From assembly GCA_910584255.1 (NCBI GenBank), contig CAJTXV010000046.1:1-9320 (forward strand): DNA of 9,320 nucleotides. Reading direction: 5' to 3'. The stretch is from an uncultured Bacilli bacterium (GTDB taxonomy: Bacteria; Bacillota_I; Bacilli_A; RF39; UBA660). Under the pieces are notes generated by a model. The model did not search any database. It worked only from the letters and a program-made list of their open reading frames with translations, and had not been told where the DNA came from. Below, piece after piece: positions 1 to 6,499 of the stretch (its first letter is position 1; each line of letters begins with the position of its first letter). The translations under genes were made by a program, and so were the position numbers.

Positions 1-46
1 CACCAGCATAGCTGGTGGTTTTACTGTTTGACCCCATAGTCAAACA
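1..46. repeat. Two adjacent perfect hairpins, candidate mobile-element end or REP-like unit
   Basis: Two perfect inverted repeats sit 7 nt apart. The first is CACCAGC (1-7), loop ATA, GCTGGTG (11-17). The second is TGTTTGAC (25-32), loop CCCATA, GTCAAACA (39-46). They are much richer in G+C than the surrounding DNA and are not followed by a clean T-run on either strand, so they are not obvious terminators. Short GC-rich hairpins of this kind occur at the ends of IS200/IS605-family elements and in REP-type repeats. No transposase is visible in the window, and the element may continue beyond its left edge. The assignment is inference; the hairpins themselves are certain. Confidence 0.4.
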
Positions 47-58
47 CAATTAAAAAGA

Positions 59-111
59 TCAATAATGATGATATTGACCTTTCCATTAGATTATTGAAAA
101 AATAATCTAAT
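59..111. repeat. Two further A+T-rich hairpins next to the end hairpins
   Basis: TCAATA (59-64) and TATTGA (72-77) form a 6-bp stem with a 7-nt loop. ATTAGATTATT (85-95) and AATAATCTAAT (101-111) form a perfect 11-bp stem around the loop GAAAA. With the pair at 1-46 this makes four hairpins in 111 nt. No U-tract follows either of them. They may belong to the same structured element as the first pair, or to an untranslated RNA; nothing in the sequence decides this. Confidence 0.4.
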
Positions 112-381
112 TCCAAAATACACAAAACTTAAGCCAAATTACAAAAAATATTTCTTATCACTCTCGAGACGTTACTTATAGTGAAAAAAATTTTTCAAAC
201 TTCCCGTCCTTTTGAATGAAATAATTTAACTTAAATTCTATCATATTATAATCGATTTCTTATAATTTAGCAAATTTTTCTGTTATTTTACGGAATTTTA
301 ACTAAAAATATACATTTTCTTCTCTAGTGGGAGGTTATCTCAAAATTTAACGGCATATGCTCTATACCCCATGTTTTTTTA
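112..381. other. Gene-free A+T-rich stretch
   Basis: No credible coding region, tRNA or clear terminator is visible. A short dyad (TGAAAAA, AA, TTTTTCA, around 181-196) and a 6-bp hairpin at 352-368 (GGCATA and TATACC, with one G-T wobble) are the only structures noticed. The second lies just downstream of the broken phosphatase/nuclease gene on the minus strand, but lacks a T-run and is not called a terminator. Confidence 0.5.
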
Positions 382-1154
382 TTAATTTATAGTTATGATT
401 ATAGGTCTATGATCAGAGCCCTCTTCCATCATATCATCCTGTTTAATTATTTCATAATCATAAACATCCTCTTTAATTTTTTCTACAAAAGCAAAATCAA
501 CATTCACTTGTTCTTTTATCCCATAGCCATGCCATGAATGATCAGATATTTTAAAATTTTTGTTCCTAGATATTATCGTATAATTGGTATTTTGTTTCAA
601 TATATTATATACTTCGGACATATGAGATATCATATTCATATCGTCTATTATAATCTGATAATCAGTATTTATGTTATCCATATAATTCAACGACTTAACA
701 GTACCATTTATTTTTCCTTCAGTGGAAATATAACAGCCAATTAAATATGTTTTACCATAATATTCGAAATTAACGAAAACAGTTGTTCTATAATCACTCA
801 TCCCATAATCAATTACTTGTTCATCAATACTTTTATACACATCATCTTTACCATGTGGAAGACAACATACATTTTTAACTTATCATCATTTTTTATTGCA
901 ATAATATTGTATTGGATAATAGTTTCTGTTTTCATCGGAAATTTATCTAATATACTAAAATTATTTTTTATTGCAATTTTTTTAAGTAAATTCATATTAT
1001 TTTCATTTACTTCTTGAAAACATAAAACTTTAATATTCTCATCCTTTAATATTTTATTTAAATTATGATATAGATTTCTTTGTCTAATTTCCCATTCTGG
1101 AATTGGATTTTTTGTTTCTTTTACTCCATATATATTATAACTTAAAACTTTCAC
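382..1154 (-). pseudogene. Endonuclease/exonuclease/phosphatase-fold protein, frameshifted
   Basis: The two halves of one roughly 257-residue protein lie in different frames. The N-terminal half (GTG start at 1154, behind a GGGAG/AAGGA ribosome binding site) reads MKVLSYNIYG and contains CFQEVNE, the Asn and metal-binding Glu motifs of the endonuclease/exonuclease/phosphatase superfamily. The C-terminal half ends with SDHRPIIITIN, the typical catalytic SDH motif close to the C terminus. The frames join at the run of five A (872-876, T on the plus strand); adding one A gives a continuous read through KLKNVCCLPHGKDDVYKS. The internal THL and GDFN motifs appear only as degenerate CYIS and DDMN, so the family member was divergent even before the break. 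The substrate cannot be guessed. It lies 50 nt after another broken gene, suggesting a decaying accessory segment. A sequencing error in the homopolymer is the main alternative. Confidence 0.75.
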
Positions 1155-1204
1155 TTTTTCCTTACTCCCTAAATAAATTCTTAAGCATTAACCCATCATA
1201 AAAT

Positions 1205-2065
1205 TTACTTGTTGCCATTATACTGAATTTCTTTTTCATCTACATATTTATAGTTCAGTGCATTACTACTATTAACTACACTATCTCCCATTTCATGTTC
1301 TAAATCTTTTCTTGCATTACCTGCAATCTTTCCACCACGTTTTGCGACTTCTATATTTTCATTTAACCCTTTAGTTTTTTTCTTTTTTGCTATTTCTCTT
1401 GTTGCTATTTCACCCAAATTAGCAAGTGCTACTTCAACATCAGTCATATTATCTCTTAATAACTCCTTCCTAAGATCTTTAAATGACTTATACTCACTTG
1501 CAGTCATGCCAGACTATTCTTTATAAATTTCATTTGTTAAAACTGCATATTCTCTTTGTTCAGATATTCCACCATCTTTTCATACATCAGTAAGTTGTTT
1601 TCGACTCTGAATACCTTTCATACGCTCAACAATCCATTTTTCACCATAATCTTTAGCCCTATATAAATCTATGGAGCTTTGTGCCGCTAAGGAAGGATCA
1701 AATGTTTCGTCAATCCTTTCGCTAGCTAATTTTGCTAACCACCTTTTAATTGGCTCTGCATTTTTACTAGGAATTGATTCAATAATTCTAAACATTTCTC
1801 CAATATCAAAAACATCGGTCAAACGATATTTGTCATCTGGTGACTTTAATTTCAACTGTCCGATTTTTTCGGACACCTCATTTCCTTCCTGTTTTAATTT
1901 GCTTTTTAAGTCACTCCAATATTTTCTTGGTCTATTGCTTTCAGATAAAACCCCAACTAAATAAACAACACTGATAAAGTATTTTTCTAATTTCTCATCC
2001 CAAACAGTTCTAATTGTTTCATCGTTAAATATCTTATTTACTAAATGTATTTTATCTTGATTCAT
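1205..2065 (-). pseudogene. dinD: DinD/Bro-N family DNA-damage-inducible protein, two internal stops
   Basis: One reading frame of 286 codons, close to the usual ~280 residues of short Bro-N/DinD proteins, is interrupted by TGA at 1585-1587 and TAG at 1522-1524 but is never frameshifted. The first part has the Bro-N-like region (TVWDEKLEKYFISVVYLVGVL, then RKYWSDLKSKLKQEG, KIGQLKLKSPDDKYR, SIPSKNAEPIKRWLAKLA). The last part has the DinD signature YKSFKDLRKELLRDNMTDVE and RGGKIAGNARKDLE. Both stops sit where relatives have Trp (LTD-x-W-K and K-x-W-S-x-MT), each one G-to-A change from TGG. Four other Trp codons remain TGG. The start ATG follows GGAGG by 8 nt. DinD is SOS-induced in E. coli, but no convincing LexA box is seen here. 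The protein is probably no longer made; the first ORF alone would give a 161-residue fragment holding the Bro-N domain. Confidence 0.8.
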
Positions 2066-2201
2066 TCATTTACCTCCATTACATTTTGTGACTATATTTT
2101 ATATCGATGATTCTATGAACAATTCCGCACATTTTATAAAAATCCTAGTTAAAATTTGTATGAATTCACCCTCTGAATAATTCAGTAAAACCTCTATTTA
2201 A

Positions 2202-2230
2202 ATTATACTATAAACTTCGTGCAATCTACA
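2202..2230 (-). promoter_or_regulatory. Possible promoter of the dinD-like gene
   Basis: A perfect TATAAT (2202-2207 on the minus strand) has only a poor -35 partner, TGTAGA, 17 nt upstream (2225-2230). It would give a leader of about 130 nt before the ATG at 2065. A perfect 13-bp palindrome, CTGAATAATTCAG (2173-2185), lies just downstream of the predicted transcription start and could be an operator. In such A+T-rich DNA a chance TATAAT is likely, so confidence is limited. Confidence 0.35.
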
Positions 2231-2257
2231 TAATTTCACAAAAATAGTTAAATTTTT

Positions 2258-2299
2258 AACAAAAGAAAAAGAAAAGAATTAGATTCTACTCTTCTCTTT
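2258..2299 (-). terminator. Probable intrinsic terminator after the beta-propeller gene
   Basis: On the minus strand, an A/G-rich arm (2299-2283) pairs with a U-rich arm (2279-2262) around the loop CUA, with several G-U wobbles and two mismatches. The 3' arm is almost all U and C and is followed by more U. The hairpin starts 21 nt past the stop codon, the expected place for ending the tyrS transcription unit. The stem is weak in G-C pairs. Confidence 0.45.
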
Positions 2300-2319
2300 A
2301 ACAATGTCTACAATAATTA

Positions 2320-4140
2320 CTACTTCACAAATAAAGTACGAAGTCTAGGATTTACCTTAATTAATTTACCAAAGGAATCTCTTCCATTATCAAATTCAGT
2401 TAAAATATTCCCATCCTTACTATTAGATACAGCTGTCATATAAATATTACTATTATCCGTAATAATGGAAGTCATTGTATCATTATTACTTCCACCAAAG
2501 ATAGCTTTCCGTTCAATATCCCCACTCATATCATATTTAATCAAAATTCCTGTTTTCTTCTTACCATCTGTAAATATTTTAAGACCAGAGTCGAAAGAAT
2601 TACTATATCCAACTACAAATAAATCATTTCTATTAGTTGTAATAGAAACGTAACCATCCTGATTACTTCCTCCAAACACTTTTTCAAATTCTATATCTCC
2701 AGATAGATTATATTTAAGTAGCATAGCATCCGTATTATTCGTTTTACGCGCCTCGTTTTCAATAGAATTAGGAAGAATCTTCTTAGAACCTACGACAAAC
2801 AATGAATCATCTTTAGAAGCAATATCAGAAAAGCCTGCTCCATCTGTATAAGTATAAGATTTTTCCCACTCGATATTTCCATCCATAGAGCATCTTACTA
2901 AAATTCCTAAATCATCTTCATTCTTTCCTACTGCATAAATAACAGAATCCGAAATTGTAAAGCTATTAAACCTAGCTTTCGATGGATTTCCATAAAATTT
3001 CTGCCAAAGGATATTTCCTTCAAAATCATATTTAAAAATGAGTGCTCCACCATCTATTGTATCTTCCTTAGGATTACTAACAGCACTATATCCAACTACT
3101 ATATACCCATCTTCAATAACCTGTACTTTAGAAAACTGAACATTTCCAGAAGATTCATACACCTTTTCCCACAAGAATTCACCATTCTTATCATATTTTG
3201 CTATGAGTCCTAATTGCTTTCCACTACGATTTTCCTGATCGCCCACCATATAACCAACGACTACATATCCATCAGATACTACAGACAAAGAAGTGAATGA
3301 TGAAGATCTCTTAGAATCATAAGCTTTTTCAAACATCAATTTACCAGAAGTATCTAACTTCATTATTTTAGCCTTAGTAACACCTTTAATATATTCATTT
3401 GTTTCACTATGTTTAAAATTACTACTTCCAACAGAAACAATATCCGTCTGATCTAATACAACTGCATTTAAAGTATCATAAGAATTGGTTCGATTAATTT
3501 CTCCACCTTTTCCATGAAATTTCTGATAATACATGAATCCACCACAACCTACACATACGAAAATAACAAGTATCAGTACAAACTCCCACGGAAACTTTCT
3601 TTTATTTTGTTTTTCTAACTGACTAGGACTAATATAGATTGCTTTTTTCTTTTCTTTACTTACTTTTTTAGTTTTCTTTGTTGTCTTCTTATTCTTATTT
3701 TCAGAAAGTTTTTCCTGTTTCTTCTTGACTTTAGTTTCTTTTTTATTAACATTTGCTTGTTGTGATTTTTTAACTGCCTTTTCCTTAGCTTTTGACTTAG
3801 ATGGAGAAGTACCTTTAACAGTATTTTTCTTAGGTGTTTCTACGATATCCTTAGTACTTGTTTTCTTAGTGGTTTCTGTTTTCCTAACCTTAGGTGCCAC
3901 TTTCACATTTTTCTTTATCGTAGTATCTTTTTTATTCTTTTTCGTAGAAGATTTTTTTGTAGTAGTACTTTTAGGTTTCATAGAAGATGAGTTTTTAGTA
4001 CTAGAGTTTTTATTCTTTGGTAATTTCTTTGAATCCTCTTTTAAAGAAGAAGCTTTTGTGTTTTTAGACTTCGCAACTGGTACCTTTGTTGGTTTTGCCT
4101 GTTTCTTTTTTACCTTTGTTTCCACTTCTTTTTTTGCCAT
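2320..4140 (-). CDS. Membrane-anchored seven-repeat beta-propeller-like protein with Lys-rich tail
   Basis: The protein has 606 residues. Residues 1-183 are an extremely lysine-rich, Ser/Thr-containing, probably disordered tail. Residues ~186-205 (EFVLILVIFVCVGCGGFMYY) are a single membrane segment. The positive-inside rule puts the tail in the cytoplasm and the rest outside. From ~220 on there are seven imperfect repeats of 46-60 residues. Each has a strand like DGYVVVGYS followed by one like LIAKYDKNGEFLWEKVY; the second strand begins near residues 258, 312, 367, 413, 473, 532 and 592. This is typical of a seven-bladed beta-propeller, and the ligand is unknown. The ATG at 4140 is chosen because GGAGG (4150-4154) lies 9 nt upstream; a TTG at 4149 abuts the ribosome binding site and cannot use it. 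It begins 22 nt after tyrS with no terminator between, so it is probably read from the T-box-controlled promoter. The stop is TAG. Confidence 0.85.
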   Translation of the reverse strand: MAKKEVETKVKKKQAKPTKVPVAKSKNTKASSLKEDSKKLPKNKNSSTKNSSSMKPKSTTTKKSSTKKNKKDTTIKKNVKVAPKVRKTETTKKTSTKDIVETPKKNTVKGTSPSKSKAKEKAVKKSQQANVNKKETKVKKKQEKLSENKNKKTTKKTKKVSKEKKKAIYISPSQLEKQNKRKFPWEFVLILVIFVCVGCGGFMYYQKFHGKGGEINRTNSYDTLNAVVLDQTDIVSVGSSNFKHSETNEYIKGVTKAKIMKLDTSGKLMFEKAYDSKRSSSFTSLSVVSDGYVVVGYMVGDQENRSGKQLGLIAKYDKNGEFLWEKVYESSGNVQFSKVQVIEDGYIVVGYSAVSNPKEDTIDGGALIFKYDFEGNILWQKFYGNPSKARFNSFTISDSVIYAVGKNEDDLGILVRCSMDGNIEWEKSYTYTDGAGFSDIASKDDSLFVVGSKKILPNSIENEARKTNNTDAMLLKYNLSGDIEFEKVFGGSNQDGYVSITTNRNDLFVVGYSNSFDSGLKIFTDGKKKTGILIKYDMSGDIERKAIFGGSNNDTMTSIITDNSNIYMTAVSNSKDGNILTEFDNGRDSFGKLIKVNPRLRTLFVK

Positions 4141-4162
4141 AAAACTCAACCTCCATTTGATT

Positions 4163-5386
4163 TTAAAATTTTCCTAAATAATATTTTTTCTTTCCACGCC
4201 TAACAATGATATATTTAGAATCAATCGCATCACTCTTTGTAATAATTTGATCAATTGACGACACTTTAACACCATTTACTGTGATACTATTACTTGATAT
4301 CATCTCCCTAGCTTCCCTCTTACTAGTTACTATACCATTATTTACTAATAAATCAATAATATTCATTTCATTTTCTAAAGAAAATGTAGGCATCGACTTA
4401 AATACAATCTCAATTTCCTTAGAAGTTAGATTACGAACATCTCCACTAAATAGTACTTTACTAAGTTCCACTGCCTTTTTGTATTCCTCTTCTCCATGAA
4501 GATCTGTAATAATCTCTCTAGCCAGTGCTTGATGCGCTTCCCTTAATTCAGGATGCTCTTTATGTGAAGATTCTAACATCTCAATTTCCTCTTTCGTAAG
4601 AAAGGTGAGCATTTTTAAATACTGAATAATCATCGAATCTTCTAGATTAATTAAGTACTGATAAAGTTCATAAGAAGAGGTTTTTTCCTTATCGAGCCAT
4701 AAGGCATTTCCTTCGGTTTTACCAAACTTTACTCCATTAGAATCTGTGACAAGTGGCATAACCATACCATAAGCCTCTTTCCCAAGTTTCTTACGAATTA
4801 ATTCAATGCCAGAAGTAATATTTCCCCATTGATCAGAACCAGCGACTTGTAATACACAATTCCTTGTCTTATAAAGATGTAAGAAATCCAGTGCTTGTAA
4901 AATCATGTATGAAAATTCTGCATAGGTAATGCCAGACTCAATTCTAGATTTAACTTTATCCTTGGCAAGCATATAATTCACATTAAAATACTTCCCATAA
5001 TCCCTTAAGAAATCAATCACATTAATATCCTTAGTCCAATCAAAATTGTTAACAACTTCAAATCCAAAAATTTTCTCAGCTTGTTTCTTTAACCCTTCAA
5101 AATTATGAGCCACTTCTTCTTTTGAGATCATTGGTCTTTCACTAGTAGGTTTTGGATCTCCAATCAAACCTGTAGCCCCACCAACTAAAAGAATTGGGTG
5201 ATGTCCAGCCCTAGCCAATCTTTTTGAAATTAAAAAGGAAGAATAATGTCCAATATGCATAGAGTCAGCTGTTGGATCTGTTCCAATATAAAAAGTTAAT
5301 CCCCCTTGATTTAGTTTTTCAATTAAACTTTTATCACTGATATCCTGTATTAATCCTCTCCATACCAATTCATCATATAGTTTCAT
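4163..5386 (-). CDS. tyrS: Tyrosyl-tRNA synthetase
   Basis: This class I aminoacyl-tRNA synthetase charges tRNA-Tyr with tyrosine using ATP, in the cytoplasm. At 407 residues it has the usual bacterial length. Visible signatures are the YIGTDPTADSMHIGH block with HIGH at 44-47, the tyrosine-pocket region YAEFSYMILQALDF, then GSDQWGNI (183-190), and KFGKT (220-224) as the KMSKS-type loop. A C-terminal S4 RNA-binding domain contains SKREAREMISSNSITVNG. The KFGKT form of the loop is the one common in Firmicutes TyrS. The ATG follows AAGGAGGG at good spacing and overlaps the stop of a 26-codon leader ORF as ATGA. The T-box leader upstream predicts that expression rises when uncharged tRNA-Tyr accumulates. 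The gene looks intact. Confidence 0.98.
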   Translation of the reverse strand: MKLYDELVWRGLIQDISDKSLIEKLNQGGLTFYIGTDPTADSMHIGHYSSFLISKRLARAGHHPILLVGGATGLIGDPKPTSERPMISKEEVAHNFEGLKKQAEKIFGFEVVNNFDWTKDINVIDFLRDYGKYFNVNYMLAKDKVKSRIESGITYAEFSYMILQALDFLHLYKTRNCVLQVAGSDQWGNITSGIELIRKKLGKEAYGMVMPLVTDSNGVKFGKTEGNALWLDKEKTSSYELYQYLINLEDSMIIQYLKMLTFLTKEEIEMLESSHKEHPELREAHQALAREIITDLHGEEEYKKAVELSKVLFSGDVRNLTSKEIEIVFKSMPTFSLENEMNIIDLLVNNGIVTSKREAREMISSNSITVNGVKVSSIDQIITKSDAIDSKYIIVRRGKKKYYLGKF

Positions 5387-5463
5387 ATTCTTCCCTCCTT
5401 ACATTCATTATTATTTTTTTCTCTTGTTACATTTAATATTCGTATATTTTTTCTGATATGCAT
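5383..5463 (-). CDS. 26-codon leader ORF between T-box terminator and tyrS
   Basis: A short ORF begins MHIRKNIRI and ends NECKEGRI. It starts at an ATG 7 nt after AAGGAGG, as good a ribosome binding site as any in the window. Its TGA overlaps the tyrS ATG as ATGA, the usual arrangement for translational coupling. It lies after the T-box terminator, so it would be translated only on read-through transcripts. It contains no Tyr codon, so it is not a classical tyrosine attenuation peptide. Its ribosome binding site and start (5461-5477) match those of tyrS (5384-5400) at 15 of 17 positions. It may therefore be a local duplication of the tyrS start region rather than a selected peptide. Whether the peptide is made is unknown. 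Confidence 0.45.
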   Translation of the reverse strand: MHIRKNIRILNVTREKNNNECKEGRI

Positions 5464-5478
5464 AGTTTTCCCTCCTTC

Positions 5479-5524
5479 AAAAGAAAAACGCGAAAATTTC
5501 TTCCATAAGGACGAAAAAATCGCG
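5479..5524 (-). terminator. T-box regulated intrinsic terminator
   Basis: On the minus strand CGCGA (5524-5520) pairs with TCGCG (5493-5489). After a three-base U-U internal loop the stem continues with TTTC-type/GAAA and TCC/GGA pairs to the loop TTAT. The U-rich tail TTTTTCTTTT (5488-5479) follows. The CGCG of the 5' arm is also the 3' end of the T-box sequence, so terminator and antiterminator are mutually exclusive. Confidence 0.93.
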
Positions 5525-5703
5525 GTACCACCTTAATTGATAGATATTATCTATCCACTTGAATCTTTAACGGAATGACCCGTTTCAACTAAAAATGGTG
5601 TACTTCATTATTTTCTCTCGGTTCATTTTCACCAACCACAAACTCTCTACTACAAACAAGAAATAACTACTAAAACATTTCTTACATTGAATAATTTCAA
5701 TAT
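5479..5703 (-). promoter_or_regulatory. T-box riboswitch, tyrosine-specific
   Basis: On the minus strand this leader carries the T-box sequence AAGGTGGTACCGCG (5534-5521). Its UGGU bulge can pair with the ACCA end of tRNA-Tyr (discriminator A). The specifier is UAC (5602-5600), in the context GAAGUACACC. It lies in an internal loop between the helices AAAUG/CAUUU and UUAUU/AAUAA of Stem I, with an AGUA on the opposite strand. The distal Stem I part contains GGUUGGUGAAAAUGAACC. Two hairpins follow, AACGG/CCGUU (5569-5584) and GATAGAT/ATCTATC (5539-5555), fitting Stem II/III positions. Uncharged tRNA-Tyr should stabilise the antiterminator and allow tyrS transcription. The 295-nt gap upstream of the leader ORF is explained by this element, its promoter and the upstream terminator. 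Confidence 0.96.
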
Positions 5704-5709
5704 AGTATT

Positions 5710-5738
5710 ATGATAACATAATAAAAAGGAAAAGCCAA
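5710..5738 (-). promoter_or_regulatory. tyrS promoter, extended -10 type
   Basis: On the minus strand TTGGCT (5738-5733), a 17-nt spacer and TATCAT (5715-5710) form a SigA-type promoter, with TG one base upstream of the -10. The predicted start lies near 5703, directly before the T-box leader. The -35 box lies inside the loop of the upstream operon's terminator hairpin. Confidence 0.6.
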
Positions 5739-5747
5739 GATTTCCTT
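5721..5747 (-). terminator. Terminator of the lipoprotein-YtxH operon
   Basis: On the minus strand AAGGAAA (5747-5741), an 8-nt loop and TTTCCTT (5732-5726) form a 7-bp stem followed by TTTAT. It starts 11 nt after the YtxH stop codon. With only two G-C pairs it may be leaky, which would let some transcripts run on into the T-box leader. Confidence 0.6.
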
Positions 5748-5758
5748 AAATATTTTGA

Positions 5759-6199
5759 TTATTTAGATTTCTTTTGTTTTCCCTCTAATTTTTCAAGTAC
5801 TTCTCTGACTGCTTCAATTGTCTTTTCACGTACTTCATTGGCTACTTTTTCTAATACAGGAGTTCCTTTATCAACCGCCATCTGAACTAGTTGTTCACAG
5901 CTTTCTTTAATATCATTTCCCTTTTTCTTCGCAATCTCTAATACTTTTTCTTTATCAAGATCAGCAAGTTCTTCTTTAATTTCTTCAATTTTATTTTGGA
6001 TATCTTCTTTGACTTCCTCCATATCAATTTCTTTTGCCTTCTTGATTAATTCATCAAATTTCTTTTTTAAATCCTTTCTAGTTTCACTTCCTGCTTTTGG
6101 AGCGAATAAAACTCCAAGTCCAGCACCAACTGCTGCTCCTAATATAAACTTACCAGTTCCACCCTTTTTTACCTTTTTTTCTTTCTTTTCTTTACTCAT
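5759..6199 (-). CDS. ytxH: YtxH domain protein
   Basis: This 146-residue protein begins with a lysine-rich stretch. A glycine-rich hydrophobic segment FILGAAVGAGLGVLFAP (18-34) is followed by KAGSETRKDLKKK, the hallmark of the YtxH family. The rest (about 42-140) is highly charged and predicted helical, probably a coiled coil. YtxH proteins are membrane-associated proteins linked to general stress in Bacillus; their molecular role is unclear. The ATG at 6199 is preferred because AGGAG lies 10 nt upstream and the start overlaps the preceding gene's stop in ATGAGTAA. The ATG at 6208 is only one base from the ribosome binding site. The gene is last in a four-gene operon and is paired with a DUF948-like gene, as ytxG-ytxH are in Bacillus. 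Confidence 0.85.
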   Translation of the reverse strand: MSKEKKEKKVKKGGTGKFILGAAVGAGLGVLFAPKAGSETRKDLKKKFDELIKKAKEIDMEEVKEDIQNKIEEIKEELADLDKEKVLEIAKKKGNDIKESCEQLVQMAVDKGTPVLEKVANEVREKTIEAVREVLEKLEGKQKKSK

Positions 6200-6494
6200 A
6201 ATCTTCATTCTCCTTTTCTTTATTTTTTCTTTTTCTTTTCGGAAATATCATTCCTATGACACTAGTCACCCCCGAAAAAATCGTATCTGTAAATACTGAT
6301 AAAGTATCAGTTACACCATCAATTACTTGAAATAATCCATTTAGTGATTTCGATTTTTTTTCTATATCATCTAAAATACGATTCACTCTATCTACTGTAT
6401 TCATTAACTTTACAATAAATACCATGAGTAGAATAGTTAAAGCAATGGCTAAACAGTATAGGGCAATTGGAAAAAATTCCATCAATGATTCCAT
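6192..6494 (-). CDS. DUF948/YtxG-like single-pass membrane protein
   Basis: This protein has 100 residues from the ATG at 6494. A membrane segment near the N terminus (about 9-30, IALYCLAIALTILLMVFIVKL) is followed by a helical stretch with NTVDRVNRILDDIEKKSKSLNG. A weakly hydrophobic region and a basic tail (KRKRKNKEKENE) end the protein. An N-terminal membrane helix followed by a coiled coil, directly before a YtxH gene, fits the DUF948 (YtxG) family; the sequence is divergent and this rests partly on context. GGGAG lies 8 nt before the ATG. A GTG at 6503, overlapping the upstream stop as GTGA and 7 nt after GAGG, is a possible alternative start. The stop overlaps the YtxH start by 8 nt, so the two are probably translated in a coupled way. 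Confidence 0.7.
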   Translation of the reverse strand: MESLMEFFPIALYCLAIALTILLMVFIVKLMNTVDRVNRILDDIEKKSKSLNGLFQVIDGVTDTLSVFTDTIFSGVTSVIGMIFPKRKRKNKEKENEDYE

Positions 6495-6499
6495 CCATT

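Noticed and set aside
872..884. Programmed -1 ribosomal frameshift joining the two halves of the nuclease/phosphatase-fold protein.
   Set aside because: The sequence TTA AAA ATG does not fit the usual X XXY YYZ slippery pattern, and no clear downstream hairpin or upstream Shine-Dalgarno-like stimulator was seen.
1522..1587. Reassignment of TGA or TAG to tryptophan, suggested by the stops in the DinD-like gene.
   Set aside because: TGA ends the acidic protein gene at 6500-6502, TAG ends the propeller gene at 2320-2322, and all Trp codons in intact genes are TGG. Nonsense mutation is simpler.
2119..2133. Possible LexA (SOS) box upstream of the DinD-like gene, from a GAAC on the plus strand.
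   Set aside because: Only one half-site is present; the expected GTTC at the right spacing is CCGC.
4141..4149. TTG start three codons upstream for the propeller protein.
   Set aside because: It directly abuts the GGAGG ribosome binding site, while the ATG at 4140 has proper 9-nt spacing.
3725..4177. Plus-strand ORF rich in Phe, Leu and Val opposite the lysine-rich tail, resembling a membrane protein.
   Set aside because: It is the antisense shadow of Lys/Thr/Ser codons and has no independent start signal.
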